DNA of 64,000 bases, taken from assembly GCA_017654735.1 (NCBI GenBank), contig JADPYG010000007.1, positions 186,001 through 250,000 on the forward strand. The letters run 5' to 3'. This DNA is from Vishniacozyma victoriae (taxonomy: Eukaryota; Basidiomycota; Tremellomycetes; Tremellales; Bulleribasidiaceae). The first letter of the stretch is position 1. Every line of letters starts with the position of its first letter. The notes under the pieces were generated by a model. The model was not told where the DNA came from and did no database searches. It was given only the letters and a program-made list of their open reading frames with translations. This document shows positions 61,323 through 64,000 of the stretch, in pieces. The position numbers were made by a program, and so were the translations under genes.

Positions 61323-64000
61323 GGTCTTTAGGTTTATGGGATGATGATGGACCGAGCCAAATGAAGACACACACGCACACCATGTAACGTGTGACGCGCC
61401 GCGATGGATAAACCCTGGAACAAGCCGGCTCAGAGTCAAGCGAGCTGTGTCGAAGGTACTGCACCGTCGTAGCCAAGCATATCATGCACATCTCGAAGTA
61501 TAGAAGCCTGGTTCCTCCAAACCTCTGGATACTCGAGGACGGCTGCGTGGGACCTGTTCAATTTATCACCCTTGCTCTTGTACTCCTCAGTTCCACCATT
61601 CCATCATTCTTCCGTTCTTCCTGTCTATTTTACCGTTGTCCTTGACGAATCTACTCAGGCCATCCCGTTGCTGATATGCATACCTCCGTAGGGTTCCATC
61701 ACAGCTTGTGACTGGATCATCTGCGCATTGAGATGGACATTGGAAAGTCTCATGCGGGCGCTAGGTAGCCGGTGGGCTGAGTTGTTCGAGTGAAATGCTG
61801 CTGCTCTCACGCGTCACGCGTCACTCCTCACCATTCACTCTGTCTGTCACTGTTATACATCACTTAACATACATCCTTGCGGTATTCTTTCATCGACAAC
61901 ACAACCGTCACGTTCTGGGAGATTGACCCAATACGATCGATACGGCAGAACGACCGACATATCGATGCCCGCGGGTCAATACCCAGTCGCTTCCCTCTCC
62001 AGCCATACTCCCTATCGTCCTCAGAATTACCAGCACATGGACTCTGCATTCGATACTAGCTTTTGTGACAGGCATCACCGCAATCCATTTTGAAGCAACA
62101 CAGCTCCCGGTTCGATGTCGTTCTCACCCATCGCCTTATCTTCCCATTGAGGAATCGTTGACCATTGCATACCAACCGCGGTAGTCTGTAGGGTGTAGGA
62201 CTGCTGCCGACCGATGGGAGGTGAATCCCGAGACGAATCGGGGTGTATCTGTTCGCTTGTGAGTCTTCCGCTCCCGAAACGTCTTCCCTCTGCGTGGTTG
62301 CTTAACATCAGGTATTTCATCAGGAAGCCGATATCAAGATGATACCCAACATCTGGCCGGGCTTGCGATTCAACACAACGTCTCCGTCATCCCTCAGATT
62401 TACAACACGGCAGGCAATCTACACCAACCTGATATTGCTCGGACAACCTTGTAGCAGATCATTCATCTCCCATCTTGTGTCGTCTCGGCGATGGTGTCAA
62501 GAACAGTCGGCGCTTTACGTCGGTATCTGAACAACAGCCTCTATCCAGATCACCGTTTAAGTGTCTCGACCGGTCCGTAGAACAGATCGGATATCAAGAA
62601 GGGATGTAGGAATGGAGATTGGCATTCACAGGATCTACAAGGAGCTACATTGGAGCTCGGTGCGTGACTATCCTCTTTTCACCGACTTGTTACAATTTTG
62701 CGGCGAGCTTATCTTAGGCCTGTATATTGGTACTGGACAAGAGACATATCGCAGGAATGATGTTGTGTTGTTGCTCTGATGACTCGATCAGTCCCCTGTA
62801 TGTCTATCCCTACATCATGCTCGTTCGTCGCTCCCCTTCCACCGATCACAATTGTACACGCTGGATTAGGCACATATGCAGGACTCTCAGAATCTTCTCA
62901 CTCCTATCTCCCCCTTTATGATCCCGTCCATCGCCGTATCCTCTCATCATGTGCTCCCCATCCTCCTCGTTACCGGTGCTGTCATCGTTCACGACCGAGA
63001 CTCGTGCTGACCGTTAGGCTGCCCACGTGACGCTGTACACAAGGTGCTCTGTCAATCGTGTCGAAAGCCTTCTTTATCGGCGGACGATGGCATACAGAAA
63101 TGAATGCATTGACTTTGCTCAGATGTTGTGCATGGATCATGTCGCACAGAGAGGAAACCAGGAAGGAGTCTCTCCTCATCTATTCGATGAGTACGATATC
63201 TCTTGTCCCCCCAATCGTCTCCCCACTCCTGCACGTCCGCGTGGCTCGTTCTGTCTCCGAGCTGTATCTGCCGCCCAGTACGGGTGATTACCTAAGTCTA
63301 AGGATATGAAAGAAGGATCACGTTCCCCTCACGAGTCTCGCTGATAATCTTCGCTCTGACTTTTCTTACGATAGGAAATTGACCACTTTCGCTGATTCGT
63401 GACGCGTCCACAGAAGAACACGAAAGCGGCGAAGCCTCTTCACTTCGAACACGTCGGGCGTAGTCCCGGTCGGCGTCTAGTATTCCAATGACACTTGCGT
63501 CTGGACTGGCTGGGTCGAGCGCTATACTGCGAGCAGTAATCTGTCTGATCTGGACGTCGGTAATTCAGTTCCTTGATAGGTTGTTTCATGTCCGATAATC
63601 GGTAGACTTGCAGCCAAAGACTTTGTTGGGGAATACTGCGTTTCGTTCTGCCTTTCTCAACTCGCTTGATAAGTTTCGGGCAAGTCTGACGGGAGTCATG
63701 GAGGAAAAAGTAACTGATCGCGCTGTCCAGCGACTGCCCATCCACACTCAGAACAGCAATCAGTGCTTTCTTCGGGTCGAAACACTCCTGGTCGGCCGTG
63801 TATCTTCCGACTCGGTACATTTGGCGCGGTAATAATGATCGCAAGTGGTTGTGCCAGCCAGCATGGTGCCGGAGGGACGAGCAAGCATGCTCGGCAGCGG
63901 CTTGATTCTCGGTCAAAAGGCTCGTTCCCACATCGCTGGCTGGCGGCTTCGTCAGGAATAACACTGCAGGTCAGATTGCCTCATTGCCAAGACCGTACGG
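61323..64000. other. 2.7-kb stretch without a resolved gene
   Basis: Several plus-strand segments look coding but in different frames: an ATG at 61965 opening MPAGQYPVASLSSHTPYRPQ, a block around 62327-62452 (ISSGSRYQDDTQHLAGLAIQ), and one near 63080-63287. A well-formed 53-nt intron (GTGAGT...CTTAACATCAG) lies at about 62260-62312. A 174-codon frame on the minus strand (63440-63964) lacks an ATG at its start. A spliced gene on the plus strand is possible but I could not build one without in-frame stops. A small direct repeat CACGCGT-CACGCGT is at about 61807-61820. Confidence 0.3.

Noticed and set aside
63440..63964. 174-codon open frame on the minus strand
   Set aside because: It opens with GTG, not ATG, has no domain-like motif, and the plus strand of the same region also has a plausible frame; I could not decide between them.

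Overview
The window reads as nuclear DNA of a basidiomycete yeast of the Tremellales (Cryptococcus/Kwoniella type). Every gene I could rebuild is cut by many short introns, mostly 35-60 nt, with GTAAGT/GTGAGT donors, CTGAC/CTAAC-like branch sites and CAG/TAG acceptors. Arginine is often CGA, base composition is balanced, and the families present (FTR1/FET3 iron pair, CYP505 fusion P450, inositol-type and maltose-type sugar porters, Zn2Cys6 regulators) are typical of these fungi. The species assignment is an inference. There are no bacterial operons, no rRNA, and I found no tRNA, transposon or CRISPR.

About 27 genes can be supported, most of them transport or small-molecule catabolism, as often seen in accessory or subtelomeric parts of fungal chromosomes. 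Layout: (1) 1-11.5 kb: 3' part of a PuuE/allantoinase-like NodB-fold gene, a Zn2Cys6 regulator, a divergent Old Yellow Enzyme/amidase pair, an inositol-type transporter and a Dal5-type permease. (2) 11.8-21.1 kb: a maltose-type porter, a BNR_4 (PL42-like) protein, a large acidic membrane protein of DUF3292 type and a second sugar porter. (3) 21.7-26.4 kb: a divergent FTR1 iron permease / FET3 multicopper ferroxidase pair, the reductive high-affinity iron-uptake unit. (4) 26.7-33.1 kb: a nitrilase-fold hydrolase, a second Zn2Cys6 regulator, a cupin dioxygenase and a class III aminotransferase. (5) 33.7-39.0 kb: two tandem maltose-type porters. (6) 39.1-44.0 kb: two unrecognised spliced genes, a YkoF-like thiamine-binding-domain protein and an AAAP amino-acid transporter. 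(7) 44.7-48.5 kb: a self-sufficient P450-reductase fusion (CYP505 type). (8) 48.8-59.2 kb: a copper amine oxidase, a divergent APC permease, a third Zn2Cys6 regulator and a divergent aldehyde dehydrogenase. (9) 59.4-61.3 kb: a type B carboxylesterase, followed by 2.7 kb that I cannot resolve.

The most coherent unit is region 8: an uptake permease, an amine oxidase that would make an aldehyde, an aldehyde dehydrogenase that would oxidise it to the acid, and a local regulator. It looks like an amine-utilisation cluster. Region 1 may be a nitrogen-scavenging segment (ureide/amide hydrolysis plus uptake). The clearest structural oddity is a predicted 6-nt micro-exon that supplies one zinc-binding cysteine in the first regulator. 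Coordinates given for CDS features are start codon to stop codon on the genome, introns included.
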